From DASPHG01 sp963849605 (GTDB lineage: Bacteria; Actinomycetota; Thermoleophilia; Solirubrobacterales; Thermoleophilaceae): 64,000 nucleotides of DNA. The first letter of the stretch is position 1. Each line of letters starts with the position of its first letter. This document shows, in pieces, positions 1 to 12,709 of this stretch. The stretch covers positions 496,001-560,000 of the forward strand of contig CAWKHX010000015.1 of assembly GCA_963849605.1 (NCBI GenBank). The letters run 5' to 3'. The notes under the pieces were generated by a model, which saw nothing but the letters and a program-made list of their open reading frames with translations, made no database searches and was not told the DNA's origin. The position numbers were made by a program, and so were the translations under genes.

Positions 1-328
1 CCTCGTTGCGCGCCAGGTAGAGCCAGATCAGGAAGCCGACGGTCAGGACGAAGTGCGAGTTCACGTACATCCAGTTCGCCCCGTCGACGATCCAGCGGGC
101 GTCACGCATCGCCCATTCCTGGAAGTCCTGCTCGAAGAAGAGGTGCATCGAGCGCTCGGCGCTGATGATGTCGCGCGCGTTCTCGAATGCCGCGCTTGCC
201 TTGCCGTCCACCATGCCGCGGACGATCCGGTACGCGTAGTACGCGCCGGCGAACAGCAGGAGCTGCCGCAGCGCATCAATCCAGCCTTTGGGGAGCCAGC
301 GGCCGCTCCAGTACCACGCACGAGCCAT
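1..328 (-). CDS. PAP2-family membrane phosphatase, N-terminal fragment (runs off the left edge)
   Basis: About 109 residues are visible, from an ATG at 328 to the window edge, so the 3' end is missing. An N-terminal amphipathic stretch leads to a hydrophobic helix (around residues 24-38). Next comes a conserved-looking block with paired phenylalanines before an acidic residue (HLFFEQDFQEW), then a second helix beginning near NSHFVLTVGFLIWLYL. This arrangement resembles the N-terminus of actinobacterial PAP2/inositol-phosphotransferase-like membrane proteins. The catalytic KXXXXXXRP and SGH motifs would lie beyond the window, so the enzymatic role is not shown here. It is transcribed away from the neighbouring membrane-protein gene's 3' end across an 82-bp gap in which no clear signal was seen. 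Confidence 0.6.
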   Translation of the reverse strand, partial: MARAWYWSGRWLPKGWIDALRQLLLFAGAYYAYRIVRGMVDGKASAAFENARDIISAERSMHLFFEQDFQEWAMRDARWIVDGANWMYVNSHFVLTVGFLIWLYLARNE

Positions 329-410
329 CGGGCCAGCTTAACGCCGGTGCAGACCTCCGCGGGCACCCTTGCCGCGTTCGATCGGATAGGCACCTCGGCG
401 CCGATCCGAG

Positions 411-1985
411 CTAGGCGCAGTTCCGGCCGGAGTCGACGAGCCGCTCCGGCGTGATCCTCACCGTCACCCGCAGCGGCCCAGGCTGCACGGCGGTCACGCG
501 CGTCCAGTGGCCTTCGCGCTCCACGCAGCCCGAGCGCGGCTCCCAGTAGCGGGTCCACGCCGCGCGGACGAGGACCTCGCCCGGCTCGCGGACGTCGAGC
601 GTGAACTCGTCTGAACGGAGGCTCGTGAGGCGGATGTCGGCATCGTCGTCCGCGATCAGGAGCGGGTGGGGAATCATCACCTCGTAGACCCGCCAGTGCT
701 CCGAAGCCCAACGCTGGCGCAGGTAGTTCGGCTCGCGCTCGATCAGCTCCGCCTCCTTGACGGCGGAGGAGTCGAGCGGCGCGTCCGGGAGGGCGACGTA
801 GCGGACGCCGTTCTCGCTCAGCCAGGTGGCGTAGGTCAGGTCGTTCAGGACCCCGCCGTAGAAGAGCTTGTTGCGCTCGATGTCGAGCTGCCGCTGCCAC
901 CCGCGCGCGATCGGCCACTGGCGCGCCACCTCGTAGGCCTCGAAGTGCGCACGCGTGAAGGGGATCTCGATTCGGCCCGGCTCGCGCCCCTCGCGCTCGA
1001 GGAAGTCGAGCAGCGGCGCGTAGTAGGACGCCTTGGTCGACTCGTCGTTCACGTTCTTGATCACGTCGCGGACGGTCGGGTAGAGCGGCCAGGCGGCCAG
1101 CGCGACGAGCAGCAGCGCGACGAGGCCGGGCCGCAGCCGCAGTTCGTGCCGCCACGGCAGGAAGCAGACGACGAGCGCGCCGCCGAAGAGCTCGGCCAGC
1201 CGCACCGCGTTGTTCCCCATCGGCGTGTCGATCAGGTACGCGGCGGTCGCGGCGAGCGCGTACAGCACCGCGCCGACCCGCAGCACCCTGTACTCGCGCG
1301 GCAGGATCACGAAGAGGAGCGCGCAGAAGATCGGGACGGCCGCGTACGACCGGAACGTGAACGGCTGGAAGCCGCCCTCCGGGAACGCCGCCGAGAGGAG
1401 GACCGGCGCTGCGATGGCGAGGCCCGCGAGCAGCGCGCCGCTGCGCGTGCGCGCCACCAGCTCGTACGCGAGCGCGGCCAGTGCGAGGAAGAGGCCGGCG
1501 ACGGGGCTCGCCAGCGAGCAGGCGACCGCGAGCACGGCCGCGATCGCGAGGCGCCCTCGCTGGAGTGCGAGCAGCGCGCCGAGCCCGACGGCCACGCCGA
1601 ACAGGAACGGGAGCCGTCCCGTGAACAGCGTCACGCCGACCGCGACGCCGAACCACAGCGCCCCCCACTTCGCCCGGTCGCCGAACTGCGACCTGGCGAG
1701 CGGCTCGAAGAGCGCGGCGGCCGCGACCGCCGCGATCGCGCCGGCGACCTGCGGCGTCAGGTAGTGCGCGAGCGGCGGGAAGAGCACGCTGTACGCCGGC
1801 GTGTGGTGGCCGCCGTACCAGTTGCCGTTCCAGATCGTGAAGCCCTCGCGGCCGAACAGGTCCGCGCGGTACAGGTGCGCGGCGAGGTCGCCGGTACGCA
1901 GGTCGAGGATCAGGTAGAGCGCCGCCACCCCGGCGGCTGCGAGCACCGGCGCGACGCGCCAGCGATCTACCTGAGGAAGGCGCAC
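411..1985 (-). CDS. Large polytopic membrane protein, GT-C-like, function unknown
   Basis: A 524-residue protein if the GTG at 1985 is the start; this overlaps the 3' end of the upstream hydrolase gene by 19 bp, suggesting translational coupling. The first about 330 residues are a series of hydrophobic helices rich in Ala, Leu and Val. An early loop contains a D-x-x-x-H-x-Y-R-A-D pattern followed by a Trp/Gly-rich segment (WNGNWYGGHHTPAYS). That layout is reminiscent of GT-C glycosyltransferases and YfhO-like proteins, whose first periplasmic loop carries acidic catalytic residues. The C-terminal about 190 residues are soluble-looking and end in a beta-rich domain finishing RLVDSGRNCA. No family could be assigned with certainty; a lipid-linked sugar transferase is one possibility. 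Confidence 0.6.
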   Translation of the reverse strand: MRLPQVDRWRVAPVLAAAGVAALYLILDLRTGDLAAHLYRADLFGREGFTIWNGNWYGGHHTPAYSVLFPPLAHYLTPQVAGAIAAVAAAALFEPLARSQFGDRAKWGALWFGVAVGVTLFTGRLPFLFGVAVGLGALLALQRGRLAIAAVLAVACSLASPVAGLFLALAALAYELVARTRSGALLAGLAIAAPVLLSAAFPEGGFQPFTFRSYAAVPIFCALLFVILPREYRVLRVGAVLYALAATAAYLIDTPMGNNAVRLAELFGGALVVCFLPWRHELRLRPGLVALLLVALAAWPLYPTVRDVIKNVNDESTKASYYAPLLDFLEREGREPGRIEIPFTRAHFEAYEVARQWPIARGWQRQLDIERNKLFYGGVLNDLTYATWLSENGVRYVALPDAPLDSSAVKEAELIEREPNYLRQRWASEHWRVYEVMIPHPLLIADDDADIRLTSLRSDEFTLDVREPGEVLVRAAWTRYWEPRSGCVEREGHWTRVTAVQPGPLRVTVRITPERLVDSGRNCA

Positions 1986-2728
1986 ACCCGCTCGACGAGC
2001 TCCGGCTTGTCGATCCACGGCCAGTGACCCGCGCCGTCGACCACCTCTACTTCTCCTCCCAGCACCTCCCCGTAGGCGTGCGCGAAACGCGTGGGCAGGT
2101 AGCGATCGTCGGCGCCCCAGACCACGAGTGCCGGCGCATCGATCTCGCCGAGCCTCTCGCCCGCCCGTTCGAGCGCTTCGGGCGGCGCCGAGCGGTACAG
2201 CTTGAGCACCGCGCGCTGGGTGCCGTGGTCGTAGTGCTCCCAGATCGAGTCGATGAAGTCCTCGGGCATGCCCGGCAAGAACCGCTTGAGGCCCCACCTC
2301 GTCGTCGTCCCCTGGAGGAGCTCGCCCAGGAGCGGCGTGCGCCAGATGCGCGCGAACCTGTGCCACTTGTATCCAGGGAGGAATGGGACCGCATCGATGA
2401 CGACGACGCGTTCCAGCCGATCGCCGAGGGTCAGGCCGACGCTGCCCCAGTCGTGGACGAGCATGCGACAGCGCTCCCAGCCGAGCGTGCGCCGGAACGC
2501 GTCCAGCCATGCGGCGTAGCCGCCGATCGAGTAATCGAAGTGGGCCGGCTTCGCCGAGCGCCCGAACCCCGGCAGGTCCATCGCGACGCCGCCGGTGCGC
2601 TCGAGGAACGGCACGAAGAGGTCGGAGTTGTTCGGGTTGCCGTGGACGTACAGGATCGGCGCGTCGCCGGCCTGGCGCCAGAAGGTCTCGATCCCGGCGA
2701 CCTCGGCGCGGTGGTCGATGATGTCCAC
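1967..2728 (-). CDS. Alpha/beta-hydrolase, haloalkane-dehalogenase/epoxide-hydrolase-like
   Basis: A 253-residue alpha/beta-hydrolase. The oxyanion-hole motif HGNPNNS is at about residues 29-35. The nucleophile elbow reads VHDWGSVG, with Asp93 as nucleophile rather than serine, followed by Trp94. A charge-relay acid candidate lies in WGADDRYLP and the catalytic His in GAGHWPW. The combination HGNP plus H-D-W-G is typical of haloalkane dehalogenases, where the Asn and Trp bind the halide; epoxide hydrolases and fluoroacetate dehalogenases also use an Asp nucleophile. The substrate is therefore not settled. It is cytoplasmic, with no signal peptide. The start lies 2 bp from the most upstream possible start of the divergent DNA glycosylase gene, so the two share a very compact promoter region. 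Confidence 0.8.
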   Translation of the reverse strand: MDIIDHRAEVAGIETFWRQAGDAPILYVHGNPNNSDLFVPFLERTGGVAMDLPGFGRSAKPAHFDYSIGGYAAWLDAFRRTLGWERCRMLVHDWGSVGLTLGDRLERVVVIDAVPFLPGYKWHRFARIWRTPLLGELLQGTTTRWGLKRFLPGMPEDFIDSIWEHYDHGTQRAVLKLYRSAPPEALERAGERLGEIDAPALVVWGADDRYLPTRFAHAYGEVLGGEVEVVDGAGHWPWIDKPELVERVCAFLR

Positions 2729-2730
2729 GC

Positions 2731-3411
2731 GTGGAACGTAACCGGAGCGACTGGAAGAGGCCCGACCGTAGGCGCGTGCGGACGATCATGGAACGCCTCC
2801 GCGCCGCCTATGGCAAGCCCGAGCTCGAGCCACACCGCGCGCCGGTCGACGAGCTGGTGCTCACGGTGCTGTCGCAGAACACGAACGACCGCAACCGCGA
2901 CGTCGCCTACGGGCGCTTGCGCGAGCGGTTCCCGGATTGGGCAGCCGTGCGCGACGCGCCCCAGGAGGAGGTCGAGGAGGCAATTCGCCCCGGCGGCCTC
3001 GCGCCCACGAAGTCGAAGGTGATCCAGGGCATCCTGCGCGCGCTCGACGGCGACGACCTGGCGTGGCTCGAGACGGCCCCGGTGGAGGAGGGACGCGAGT
3101 ACCTGTGCTCGCTGCCGGGGGTCGGGCGCAAGACGGCGGCGTGCGTCCTGCTGTTCTCGTATGGCCTCCCCGACGTGCCCGTCGACACCCATGTCTTCAG
3201 GGTTGGCACGCGCCTGGGGCTCTTCCGGCCCGGGGCGTCGTTCGAGGAGGCCCACGACGAGATGCTGCGGTTCGCGGACGAGGCCTACGAGCTCCACGTC
3301 TCGCTCATCCGGCACGGCCGCCGGACCTGCACCGCGCGGAACCCCGGCTGTCCCAAGTGCCCGCTGCTATCGCTGTGCCCGTATGGCAGAGAGCGGGTGA
3401 CAGGCGGATGA
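2731..3411 (+). CDS. nth: Endonuclease III-like [4Fe-4S] HhH-GPD DNA glycosylase
   Basis: Base-excision repair glycosylase of the endonuclease III superfamily. The helix-hairpin-helix LPGVGRKTA contains the catalytic-type lysine, and VDTHVFRV supplies the catalytic aspartate. The C-terminus has the C-x6-C-x2-C-x5-C ligand set for a [4Fe-4S] cluster (CTARNPGCPKCPLLSLC). Family members remove oxidised pyrimidines and cut at AP sites. The most upstream start is GTG 2731 (226 residues), but a purine-rich stretch GGAAGAGG at about 2752-2759 would better serve the in-frame GTG at 2776 or ATG at 2788, which also begins at the conserved MERLRAAYG. A shorter start is therefore likely. It ends 49 bp before dnaK. 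Confidence 0.88.
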   Translation: MERNRSDWKRPDRRRVRTIMERLRAAYGKPELEPHRAPVDELVLTVLSQNTNDRNRDVAYGRLRERFPDWAAVRDAPQEEVEEAIRPGGLAPTKSKVIQGILRALDGDDLAWLETAPVEEGREYLCSLPGVGRKTAACVLLFSYGLPDVPVDTHVFRVGTRLGLFRPGASFEEAHDEMLRFADEAYELHVSLIRHGRRTCTARNPGCPKCPLLSLCPYGRERVTGG

Positions 3412-3460
3412 CGATCTGCTAAAACCTCGCTTAGATTTCTTACGAAAGGAACTAGGCAGC

Positions 3461-5370
<1,910 letters not shown>

Positions 5371-5371
<1 letters not shown>

Positions 5372-5880
5372 TGGAGGAAGAGGTTCGGGAGCCTGACGCG
5401 ACCGAAGAGGTCGAGGAGGCCGAGCGCGAGGAGGCTCCCGAAGAGGAGCCCCTCGCCAAGGCCGAGCGCGAGCGCGACGAGTACCTCGAGCTCTCGCAGC
5501 GCACGCGCGCGGAGCTCGAGAACTACCGCAAGCGCGCGGCCCGTGAGGCCGCGCAGGCGGGTGAGCGAGCCAAGGCGAACCTCGTTCGCGAGCTGCTGCC
5601 CGTGCTCGACAACCTCGAGCGTGCGATCGCCTCGGCCGGTGAGGGCGAGCAACACCTCGCCGACGGGGTGCGGATGGTGCACGCACAGCTCGTCGCCGCG
5701 CTGGAGCGGGAGGGCATCCAGTCGTTCGACCCGGTCGGCGAGGAGTTCGACCCGGAGTGCCACGAGGCACTCTCGACACGGGAGGACGGTGAGTCCGGCC
5801 GCGTCCTCGACGTCGTCGAGAAGGGCTACCGGCTAAACGGGACCGTGCTCCGCCCGGCGCGCGTGGTGGTGTCGGCCTGA
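5371..5880 (+). CDS. grpE: Nucleotide exchange factor GrpE
   Basis: 169 residues. A very acidic N-terminus (VEEEVREPDATEEVEEAEREEA) leads into the long dimerisation helix (roughly residues 30-75, containing RTRAELENYRKRAAREAA). The conserved GrpE core follows (ELLPVLDNLERAI, then a C-terminal beta-domain ending VLRPARVVVSA). It exchanges ADP for ATP on DnaK. The GTG start overlaps the dnaK stop by one base. Its TGA stop overlaps the dnaJ ATG (ATGA), so translation of the trio is tightly coupled. Confidence 0.95.
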
Positions 5881-6971
5881 TGCCTGCGGTGCGCGACCCA
5901 TACAAGGCGCTCGGCGTCGACAGGAAGGCCTCGCAGGACGAGGTCAAGAAGGCTTACCGCAAGCTCGCGCGCCAGTACCACCCGGACAAGAACCCCGGCG
6001 ACAAGCAGGCCGAGGAGCGCTTCAAGGAGGTGCAGGAGGCGTACTCGATCCTGTCCGACCCCGAGAAGCGCAAGCAGTACGACCAGGGCGGCCTCTTCGG
6101 CTTCGACCCCGGCTCGTTCCGGCCCGGCGGGGGCGGCTTCGGGGGCTTCGGCGACATCCTCTCCGACCTCTTCGGCGGCGTGGGCGGCACGACCACTGGC
6201 GCGCGCACCCGGCCCGAGCGCGGCCGCGACCTCGAGACCGAGGTGCACATCTCGTTCAACCAGGCCGTCGAGGGAGCGCAGGTGCCCGTCACGGTCCCGC
6301 TCGCGGCGCCATGCCCGACATGCCGCGGCACGGGTGCGAAGCCGGGCACGACCCCGACCGTCTGCTCCGCATGCCAGGGCCGCGGCGTCGAGGCCGAGTC
6401 GCAGGGCCTCTTCTCGATCTCCCAGCCGTGTCACGTCTGCGGCGGCACGGGCACCGAGATCAAGGACCCGTGCCAGACCTGCAACGGCAGCGGCCAGACG
6501 CGGCAGGTCAAGCGCTACAAGGTGAACATCCCCGCGGGCGTGCGCGACGGCAGCCGAGTCCGGCTCGCCGGCAAGGGCGAGGCCGGCCGCCGCGGCGGCC
6601 CGACCGGCGACCTCTACGTCATCACTCGGGTCGCCGAGAGCCCGATCTTCAAGCGCAAGGGGGACCACCTCGAGGTCGACGTCCCGATCACGATCGTCGA
6701 GGCGATCAAGGGAGCGACGGTCGAGGTGCCCACGCTCTCCGGCTCCAAGCGCATCCGCGTGCCGGCCGGCACCCAGCACGGCACGGTTCAGCGCCTGCGC
6801 GGTGAGGGCCCGCCGCGGCTCGGCAGCAAGGGCCGCGGCGACATCCACTACCGGCTGGTCGTCGAGGTGCCGCGCACCCTCTCGAAGGAGCAGAGCGAGG
6901 TCGTCGACGAGTTGGAGCAGGTCATGAACGGCAACCCGCGCGAGCGCCTCTTCACCGAGGGGACGAGCTGA
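5880..6971 (+). CDS. dnaJ: Chaperone DnaJ (Hsp40, type I)
   Basis: 363 residues with all type I domains. The J domain has the HPD motif at residues 34-36. A Gly/Phe-rich linker spans about residues 70-105. Four CxxCxGxG zinc modules follow from about residue 145 (CPTCRGTG, CSACQGRG, CHVCGGTG, CQTCNGSG), then two C-terminal beta-barrel substrate-binding domains. It delivers unfolded clients to DnaK and stimulates its ATPase. ATG 5880 overlaps the grpE stop, and the TGA overlaps the hspR ATG at 6971. Confidence 0.97.
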   Translation: MPAVRDPYKALGVDRKASQDEVKKAYRKLARQYHPDKNPGDKQAEERFKEVQEAYSILSDPEKRKQYDQGGLFGFDPGSFRPGGGGFGGFGDILSDLFGGVGGTTTGARTRPERGRDLETEVHISFNQAVEGAQVPVTVPLAAPCPTCRGTGAKPGTTPTVCSACQGRGVEAESQGLFSISQPCHVCGGTGTEIKDPCQTCNGSGQTRQVKRYKVNIPAGVRDGSRVRLAGKGEAGRRGGPTGDLYVITRVAESPIFKRKGDHLEVDVPITIVEAIKGATVEVPTLSGSKRIRVPAGTQHGTVQRLRGEGPPRLGSKGRGDIHYRLVVEVPRTLSKEQSEVVDELEQVMNGNPRERLFTEGTS

Positions 6972-7411
6972 TGGCGAGCCACGACGAAACGCGTCCCGTG
7001 TACATGATCTCCGTCGCGGCGGAGCTCGCCGGCATGCATCCGCAGACGCTGCGCATCTACGAGCAGCGCGGCCTGATCGAGCCCAATCGCTCGCCGAAGG
7101 GCACCCGGCTCTACTCGCAGGAGGACGTCGAGCGGCTGCGCCGGATTCAGGAGCTCACCACTCAGCTCGGCATGAACCTCGCCGGCGTCGAGCGCGTCTT
7201 CGAGCTCGAGGGCGAGCTCCACCAGCTGCGGCGGCGGATGGACCGGATGGAGCGCCGCGCCGAGCAGATGCGCGAGGAGTTCGAAGCCGAGGTCACGCGC
7301 GTCCGCCGGAGCTTCCGCTTCGACCTCGTGCCCTACCAGCCACCCGAGCAGGCGCTGATGCCGCGCCAGGGCGACGCCGTCCGCATTCGCGTACGGAGGC
7401 CGGGAGCGTAG
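6971..7411 (+). CDS. hspR: MerR-family heat-shock repressor HspR
   Basis: 146 residues. The N-terminal MerR-type winged helix-turn-helix begins YMISVAAELAGMHPQTLRIYEQRGLI and continues with a basic wing (RSPKGTRLYSQEDVERL). A coiled-coil-like dimerisation helix rich in Arg and Glu spans about residues 75-115, followed by a short C-terminal tail. Actinobacterial HspR represses the dnaK operon and clpB using DnaK as co-repressor, and its position between dnaJ and clpB matches that role. Its usual operator (CTTGAGT-N7-ACTCAAG) is not recognisable upstream of dnaK here, so the operator may be diverged or further upstream. Confidence 0.93.
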   Translation: MASHDETRPVYMISVAAELAGMHPQTLRIYEQRGLIEPNRSPKGTRLYSQEDVERLRRIQELTTQLGMNLAGVERVFELEGELHQLRRRMDRMERRAEQMREEFEAEVTRVRRSFRFDLVPYQPPEQALMPRQGDAVRIRVRRPGA

Positions 7412-7415
7412 GGCG

Positions 7416-9951
<2,536 letters not shown>

Positions 9952-9955
9952 CGGA

Positions 9956-10591
9956 TCAGCCTCGGTAGACCTTCACCGGGATCACGCGCTTGCGCGCCCG
10001 GTCCTTGTCGAACCGGCGGTGCGTGTCGAACTGGAGCCGCCAGACGCCGAACGCCGGGTTGTCGAACGGCATCACCCGGCGCTTCTCCGTCTTCAGCCGC
10101 CCGCACGGGCCTTGCAGGCGCCCGATGCGGACCGTCTTCTTCAGGTGGCCCTTCGGGTTGCGGTAGTGGATGTAGGCGCGACCCCGGCCGAAGCCGAACA
10201 GCCTCAGCACGGCCTCCCAGGTCCTCACGTTCGGCGCGCTGTCCGGATCGGCCGTGACCCGGCGCTTGCGGGTGACGTAGATCGTCGTCTTCGCCGAGGT
10301 GCCCTCGGCGTCAGTCGCCCGGATCACGACCTTGCGCTCGGTGCTCGTGCGGCGCGGGTCGTAGTCGACCAGGAAGTCGCCCGCGGTGTTGCTCGAGCCG
10401 CTCTGGGCGATCCGGTTGCCGTTCGCCGTGAAGGTGATCGGGCTGTCGGGTGCGAAGCCGCTGCCGCTGAGCCGCGCGAGGGTGTTGTTGAAGTAGCAGG
10501 ACTTGCCCGCGTCGAGAGTGGCCGCGTCCGACACGGCGGGCAGGGCAAGCATCAGACCCACGCTGAGGGAGAGAGAAACGAGCCGGGGCAA
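9956..10591 (-). CDS. Secreted protein of unknown function, Ig-like/beta-rich
   Basis: 211 residues with a clear Sec signal peptide (hydrophobic LSLSVGLMLALPAVSDAA, cleavage expected after about residue 23). The mature part begins with a segment resembling an extracellular Ig-like domain (ARLSGSGFAPDSPITFTANG). The remainder is basic and beta-rich with a GRG-rich patch (LFGFGRGRAYIHY) and two cysteines likely to form a disulfide. No catalytic motif was recognised. It is convergent with clpB, 4 bp apart. Its 5' end faces the GYD-domain gene across an 80-bp divergent promoter region. Confidence 0.75.
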   Translation of the reverse strand: MPRLVSLSLSVGLMLALPAVSDAATLDAGKSCYFNNTLARLSGSGFAPDSPITFTANGNRIAQSGSSNTAGDFLVDYDPRRTSTERKVVIRATDAEGTSAKTTIYVTRKRRVTADPDSAPNVRTWEAVLRLFGFGRGRAYIHYRNPKGHLKKTVRIGRLQGPCGRLKTEKRRVMPFDNPAFGVWRLQFDTHRRFDKDRARKRVIPVKVYRG

Positions 10592-10671
10592 GGGCCGGAG
10601 GGTAGCGAGGCGGACCGCCTTGGTGGTAAACCTCGCGTCCCCGACTCGGAATCGGAATTGGAGGTTCTTCC

Positions 10672-10953
10672 TTGCCGACGTACGTAATGCTCAGCACGCT
10701 CACGCCCGAGGGTGTGCAGACGGTCAAGAACAACCCGTCGCGGATCCGCGAGGTGAACCACGAGGTCGAGCAACTGGGCGCGAAGGTCGTCGCGCAGTGG
10801 GCGGTCCTGGGGCGCTTCGACTTCGTCAACATCGTCGAGGTGCCCGACGACGCGACGATGGCGCGGGTCTCGCTCGAGCTCGGCTCGCGCGGCACCGCCC
10901 GCTACGAGTCCCTGACGGCCATCCCGGTCGAGGAGTTCATCGCGCAGCTTTGA
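10672..10953 (+). CDS. GYD-domain protein
   Basis: A 93-residue GYD-family protein (ferredoxin-like fold). The features are YVMLSTLTPEGVQT, a central GAKVVAQWAVLGRFDFVNIVE strand-turn-strand and RGTARYESLTAIP near the end. The biochemical role of the family is unknown. The TTG start at 10672 is chosen because it is preceded at good spacing by GGAGG (10660-10664). The TGA stop overlaps the TTG start of purD, so this gene is probably co-transcribed at the head of the purine operon. Confidence 0.85.
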   Translation: MPTYVMLSTLTPEGVQTVKNNPSRIREVNHEVEQLGAKVVAQWAVLGRFDFVNIVEVPDDATMARVSLELGSRGTARYESLTAIPVEEFIAQL

Positions 10954-12239
10954 GCGCCGCGCGCAAGGTCCTCGTCGTCGGCGGCGGCGGTCGCGAGCAC
11001 GCGATCGCGCGTGCGCTCCTGCGCAGCCCGCAGAACCCGGAGGTGATCGCCGCCCCCGGGAACGCGGGGATAGCGAGCGACCGGATCAGATGCCTGGACG
11101 TGTCGGCCGAGGACGTCGACGCGATCGTCCGGGTGGCGGCCGACGAGCGCTGTGATCTCGTCGTCGTCGGCCCGGAGGCGCCGCTCGTCGACGGCGTGAT
11201 CGACGCGCTCGCGGCCGAGGGGATCACAGGCTTCGGTCCCAGCGCCGCCGCGGCGCGCCTGGAGGGCTCGAAGGCATACGCCAAGGAGCTCATGCAGGAG
11301 GTGGGCGTGCCGACCGCCTCGCACGCGCTCTTCCGTACGCGCGCGGAGGCGGAGGAGCATCTCGCGGGCGCGGAGTACCCGCTGGTGCTGAAGGCGGACG
11401 TGCTCGCCGCGGGCAAGGGCGTGATCATCTGCGAGAACGAGGCCGACGCGCGCGCGGCCCTCAAGACCTTCTTCGACGACAAGCGGTTCGGCGCGACGGA
11501 GGTCGTGCTCGAGGAGTTCCTCGAGGGCGAGGAGCTATCGCTGCTTGCGCTCTGCGACGGCGAGCGCGCCATCCCGCTCGCCCCGGCGCAGGACTACAAG
11601 CGAATCGGCGAGGGGGACGAGGGCCCGAACACCGGCGGCATGGGCAGCTACTCGCCCGTGCCCGGGTTCGACAACGGCCGCGCGAAGGCGCTCGCCCGCG
11701 CCGTGCACCAGCCGGTGATCGACGAGATGAGCCGGCGCGGGACGCCCTACCACGGCGTCCTCTACGCCGGCCTGATGATCACCGAGGCCGGGCCCAAAGT
11801 GCTCGAGTTCAACTGTCGCTTCGGCGACCCGGAGACGCAGGCGGTGCTGCCGCGGCTGCGGTCGGACCTGCTCGAGCTGCTCGACCGGTCGACCCGGCTC
11901 GGCGGCCTCGAGGGCGCGGAGCCGGAGTGGTCGCCGGATTGGGCGGTCACGGTCGTGCTCGCCTCACGCGGCTACCCGGAGTCCTCTTCCAAGGGGGACG
12001 AGATCGCGGGACTGCGGTCGATCGACAGCCTCGACACGGAGATCTTCCATGCCGGGACGGCCGAGTCCGGAGGCAGGCTCGTGACCGCGGGCGGCCGCGT
12101 CCTGAACGTGACCGGCATCGGGTCGTCGCCGGCCGAGGCCCGCGAGCGCGCCTACGATGCGGCCGAGAAGATCCAGTTCGACGGAAAGCAGATGCGGCGC
12201 GACATCGCAGCGCGCGCCGTGGAGAGGGTGGGCGTGTGA
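10950..12239 (+). CDS. purD: Phosphoribosylamine-glycine ligase PurD (GAR synthetase)
   Basis: 429 residues. An ATP-grasp enzyme catalysing step 2 of purine synthesis (PRA + glycine + ATP to GAR). The N-terminal VLVVGGGGREHA loop, the ATP-grasp block PLVLKADVLAAGKGVIIC and the signature GMGSYSPVP with NCRFGDPETQ are all present. The TTG start at 10950 overlaps the stop of the GYD gene. A much longer open frame upstream is not coding. The TGA stop overlaps the GTG start of purE. Confidence 0.97.
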   Translation: MSAARKVLVVGGGGREHAIARALLRSPQNPEVIAAPGNAGIASDRIRCLDVSAEDVDAIVRVAADERCDLVVVGPEAPLVDGVIDALAAEGITGFGPSAAAARLEGSKAYAKELMQEVGVPTASHALFRTRAEAEEHLAGAEYPLVLKADVLAAGKGVIICENEADARAALKTFFDDKRFGATEVVLEEFLEGEELSLLALCDGERAIPLAPAQDYKRIGEGDEGPNTGGMGSYSPVPGFDNGRAKALARAVHQPVIDEMSRRGTPYHGVLYAGLMITEAGPKVLEFNCRFGDPETQAVLPRLRSDLLELLDRSTRLGGLEGAEPEWSPDWAVTVVLASRGYPESSSKGDEIAGLRSIDSLDTEIFHAGTAESGGRLVTAGGRVLNVTGIGSSPAEARERAYDAAEKIQFDGKQMRRDIAARAVERVGV

Positions 12240-12709
12240 GCGAGCGGGAGACAGTGGCCCCAGACACGGAGGTGGAGGCGGAGTTCGCCGATCTCGACGT
12301 GCAGGAGGGACCGCAGGTCGGGATCATCATGGGCTCGAAGAGCGACTGGGAGGTCATGGAGAAGGCCGCCAAGGAGCTCGAGGAGCGCGGGATCTCGCAC
12401 GAGATGAAGGTGGCGAGCGCGCACCGCGATCCGGAGGTCGTCGCCGACTATGCGAAGAACGCGCACCGCCGTGGCCTGAAGGTGATCATCGCCGGAGCCG
12501 GGCTGGCCGCGGCGCTGCCCGGTGTGGTCGCCGCGCACACCACGCTGCCGGTGGTCGGCGTCCCGCTCACGAGCTCGGCGTCGGTCGGCGGCGGGCTCGA
12601 CGCGCTCTTGGCCATCGCGCAGATGCCGCCCGGCGTGCCGGTGGCGTGCGTCGCGGTCAACGGCGCGCGCAACGCCGCCATCTTGGCCGCTCGTATCATC
12701 GACGTGTGA
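12236..12709 (+). CDS. purE: N5-carboxyaminoimidazole ribonucleotide mutase PurE
   Basis: 157 residues. After an acidic N-terminal extension of about 30 residues comes the class I PurE core: GIIMGSKSDWEVMEKA, the active-site block VASAHRDPE, and the conserved GAGLAAALPGVVAAHT, PVVGVPL and NGARNAAILAARI segments. It converts N5-CAIR to CAIR. Class I PurE normally works with PurK, which is not in this window and is expected elsewhere. GTG 12236 overlaps purD, and the stop overlaps the GTG of purB. Confidence 0.96.
   Translation: MSERETVAPDTEVEAEFADLDVQEGPQVGIIMGSKSDWEVMEKAAKELEERGISHEMKVASAHRDPEVVADYAKNAHRRGLKVIIAGAGLAAALPGVVAAHTTLPVVGVPLTSSASVGGGLDALLAIAQMPPGVPVACVAVNGARNAAILAARIIDV

Noticed and set aside
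666..2027. 453-codon plus-strand frame across the membrane-protein gene
   Set aside because: Composition is an Arg/Glu-rich shadow; the minus strand encodes a coherent membrane protein with transmembrane helices.
1986..2789. N-terminal extension of the 411-1985 membrane protein
   Set aside because: The extra about 268 codons lie entirely in another frame of the hydrolase gene and are Arg-rich shadow.
3419..3434. CTAA-N8-TTAG symmetry as a heat-shock operator
   Set aside because: Four-bp arms are too short and do not match HAIR or CIRCE consensus.
10592..10671. Purine riboswitch upstream of the pur cluster
   Set aside because: The 80-bp leader has no recognisable purine-aptamer core; only a ribosome site was seen.
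10503..10949. Upstream extension of the purD frame
   Set aside because: The extension overlaps the GYD gene and the secreted-protein gene and has no PurD similarity; PurD begins at TTG 10950.
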